From: CAVTQZ01 sp963737015 | Lineage (GTDB): Bacteria > Actinomycetota > Acidimicrobiia > Acidimicrobiales > UBA8190 | Assembly (NCBI GenBank): GCA_963737015.1 | Contig: CAVTQZ010000003.1 | Location: 62,001-126,000 of the forward strand | Reading direction: 5' to 3' | DNA length: 64,000 nucleotides | In this document: one piece after another, positions 63,145-64,000 of the stretch | Numbering within the stretch: the first letter of the stretch is position 1 | Layout: each line of letters begins with the position of its first letter | Notes under the pieces: model-generated | Databases searched by the model: none | Seen by the model: the letters and a program-made list of their open reading frames with translations, nothing else | Told to the model about the DNA's origin: nothing | Position numbers and translations under genes: made by a program

Positions 63145-64000
63145 ATGTTGCGCCAGGCGACGCTCGTCAGGGCACCGCACGACGAGGGCACGTACGCCCT
63201 GCTAGAGGGTCTCGTCGGCCCGGACTCCTCCAGCCCCGGCTCCTCCATCTCTGATCCGGGTTGCTTGGGCTCACATGAGAAGAGACGAGCGGGCCGCACA
63301 AAGGCTTCCACCAGGCACGGTGGCTTCAAGTTCAGGCTGGCTCGCGCCGATGCAACCATCGTGTCAACGGACGGGGCCGAGGTCACACGTGATTCCACAC
63401 ACTTGAACGACTCCCTCTCTGTCGGAGTCGCGACCCCGCGCGCCGAGATTGGACAGAGGCCTCCGCTCACCCTCCTGGCACCGCCGGAATTCATCACTGC
63501 TCCGGATCCGAAGAGCGCCAGCTCGCCTGACGTCCCTGAGCCGAACAACCCACGAGACGCGTGGCCCGAGCGGGGTACGGCATCCTCGGCCGTTCTGAGC
63601 AAGCTGTACATCAACACGGCTTCTTTGCTCTTCGCGAGCGGAGCGGCGGTATTGCTCGTCTTCGGCCCGCTTTCGCAATATCACCCTGTCCATCGCGTAG
63701 CGAGCCCCCTGCTCACATTCGTTCTTTTGTCGGTGGTCTTTTCAGCCACCCTGTCATCACTGGTTTCCTTCCATTACCGGGGTAGCACTTATCACTTTGG
63801 ACTCCTTGAGGTTCCTTTACTCCTCGGCTTAGTCTTCGCATCCCCGCTCGTCCTAGTTCTCAGCCTTTTGGCTGGTGAACTGGTAGTAGTCGGACTCATC
63901 CGTCGGCGTGCAATCACCAAATTGCTCTTCAGCGTGGCGTCGAGCACGTTCGCGGCTGCCGTTGCATCAGCCGTCTTCCGTGGATTGCTAGGAAGTCATT
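63145..64000 (+). CDS. Membrane sensor protein, N-terminal part (possible GGDEF/EAL or kinase), cut by window edge
   Basis: An open frame runs from a stop at 63100 to the end of the window. The first 150 residues after ATG 63145 look disordered. From about residue 154 a multi-helix membrane domain begins: YINTASLLFASGAAVLLVFGPL, ASPLLTFVLLSVVFSATLSSLVSFHYRG, FGLLEVPLLLGLVFASPLVLVLSLLAGELVVVGLI-type segments, RRRAITKLLFSVASSTFAAAVASAVF. This resembles the N-terminal membrane module of many acidimicrobial diguanylate cyclase/phosphodiesterase proteins (recalled, not searched). The real start may be later (for example the GTG at 63361). GC content is lower than upstream, which might indicate transfer. 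Confidence 0.5.
   Translation, partial: MLRQATLVRAPHDEGTYALLEGLVGPDSSSPGSSISDPGCLGSHEKRRAGRTKASTRHGGFKFRLARADATIVSTDGAEVTRDSTHLNDSLSVGVATPRAEIGQRPPLTLLAPPEFITAPDPKSASSPDVPEPNNPRDAWPERGTASSAVLSKLYINTASLLFASGAAVLLVFGPLSQYHPVHRVASPLLTFVLLSVVFSATLSSLVSFHYRGSTYHFGLLEVPLLLGLVFASPLVLVLSLLAGELVVVGLIRRRAITKLLFSVASSTFAAAVASAVFRGLLGSH

Overview
The window is about 64 kb of high-GC DNA from an actinobacterium, most likely the class Acidimicrobiia (inference). Actinobacterial markers are a WhiB regulator, a PdtaS-type kinase, the phosphatase/DUF3090/SCO1664 trio, DUF3107, a tandem pair of ArsA/GET3-type ATPases, F420-type proteins and a wax-ester synthase/DGAT. A complete System I (Ccm) cytochrome c maturation operon and a ValS with archaeal-type features point away from the better known actinobacterial classes. 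No rRNA, tRNA, CRISPR array, transposase or phage gene was seen.

Layout. 1-10.7 kb: truncated DEAD-box helicase, thiC under a TPP riboswitch, an FrhB-like iron-sulfur protein, family 5 uracil-DNA glycosylase, the phosphatase/DUF3090/SCO1664 trio, a SixA-like phosphatase, etfBA with a GDPD gene, and whiB. 10.9-17.4 kb: large hybrid sensor kinase, OmpR-type regulator, PdtaS-like kinase and PHP phosphatase. 17.4-26 kb: a gene of unknown function, two ArsA ATPases, DUF3107, a dGTPase-like protein, and an iron-sulfur block (Mrp/ApbC, SufR-like regulator, cysteine desulfurase) that runs into mtnA. 26-33.7 kb: ccmABCDEFGHI plus ccdA, preceded by gmd. 34.8-42.6 kb: enoyl-CoA hydratase, glycosyltransferase, TetR regulator, low-molecular-weight phosphatase, F420-type nitroreductase, a 972-residue secreted protein of unknown function and a secreted lipase. 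42.7-49.8 kb: accessory catabolic cluster of MFS transporter, HSL-type esterase, SnoaL-like protein, DUF6285 plus APH-type kinase, DUF7064, a second kinase and an acyl-CoA dehydrogenase. 50-55 kb: cysS, valS and an SDR. 55-60 kb: a branched-chain amino acid type ABC transporter whose two ATPases and two permeases are each fused. 60-64 kb: membrane-anchored esterase, WS/DGAT, and the start of a membrane sensor in AT-richer DNA.

Two things stand out. First, at least nine genes carry apparent single-base frameshifts (eleven extra bases and one missing base), each repairable to a continuous conserved protein. This looks like indel error in the source sequence, and I annotated those genes at full extent. 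Second, the coupled APH kinase and DUF6285 genes close to an acyl-CoA dehydrogenase resemble the LvaA/LvaB/LvaC (ACAD10/11-like) logic for 4-hydroxyacyl-CoA breakdown. Many starts lie 6-8 bases after a TANNNT hexamer, suggesting frequent leaderless transcripts; elsewhere operons are chained by 4-base stop/start overlaps.
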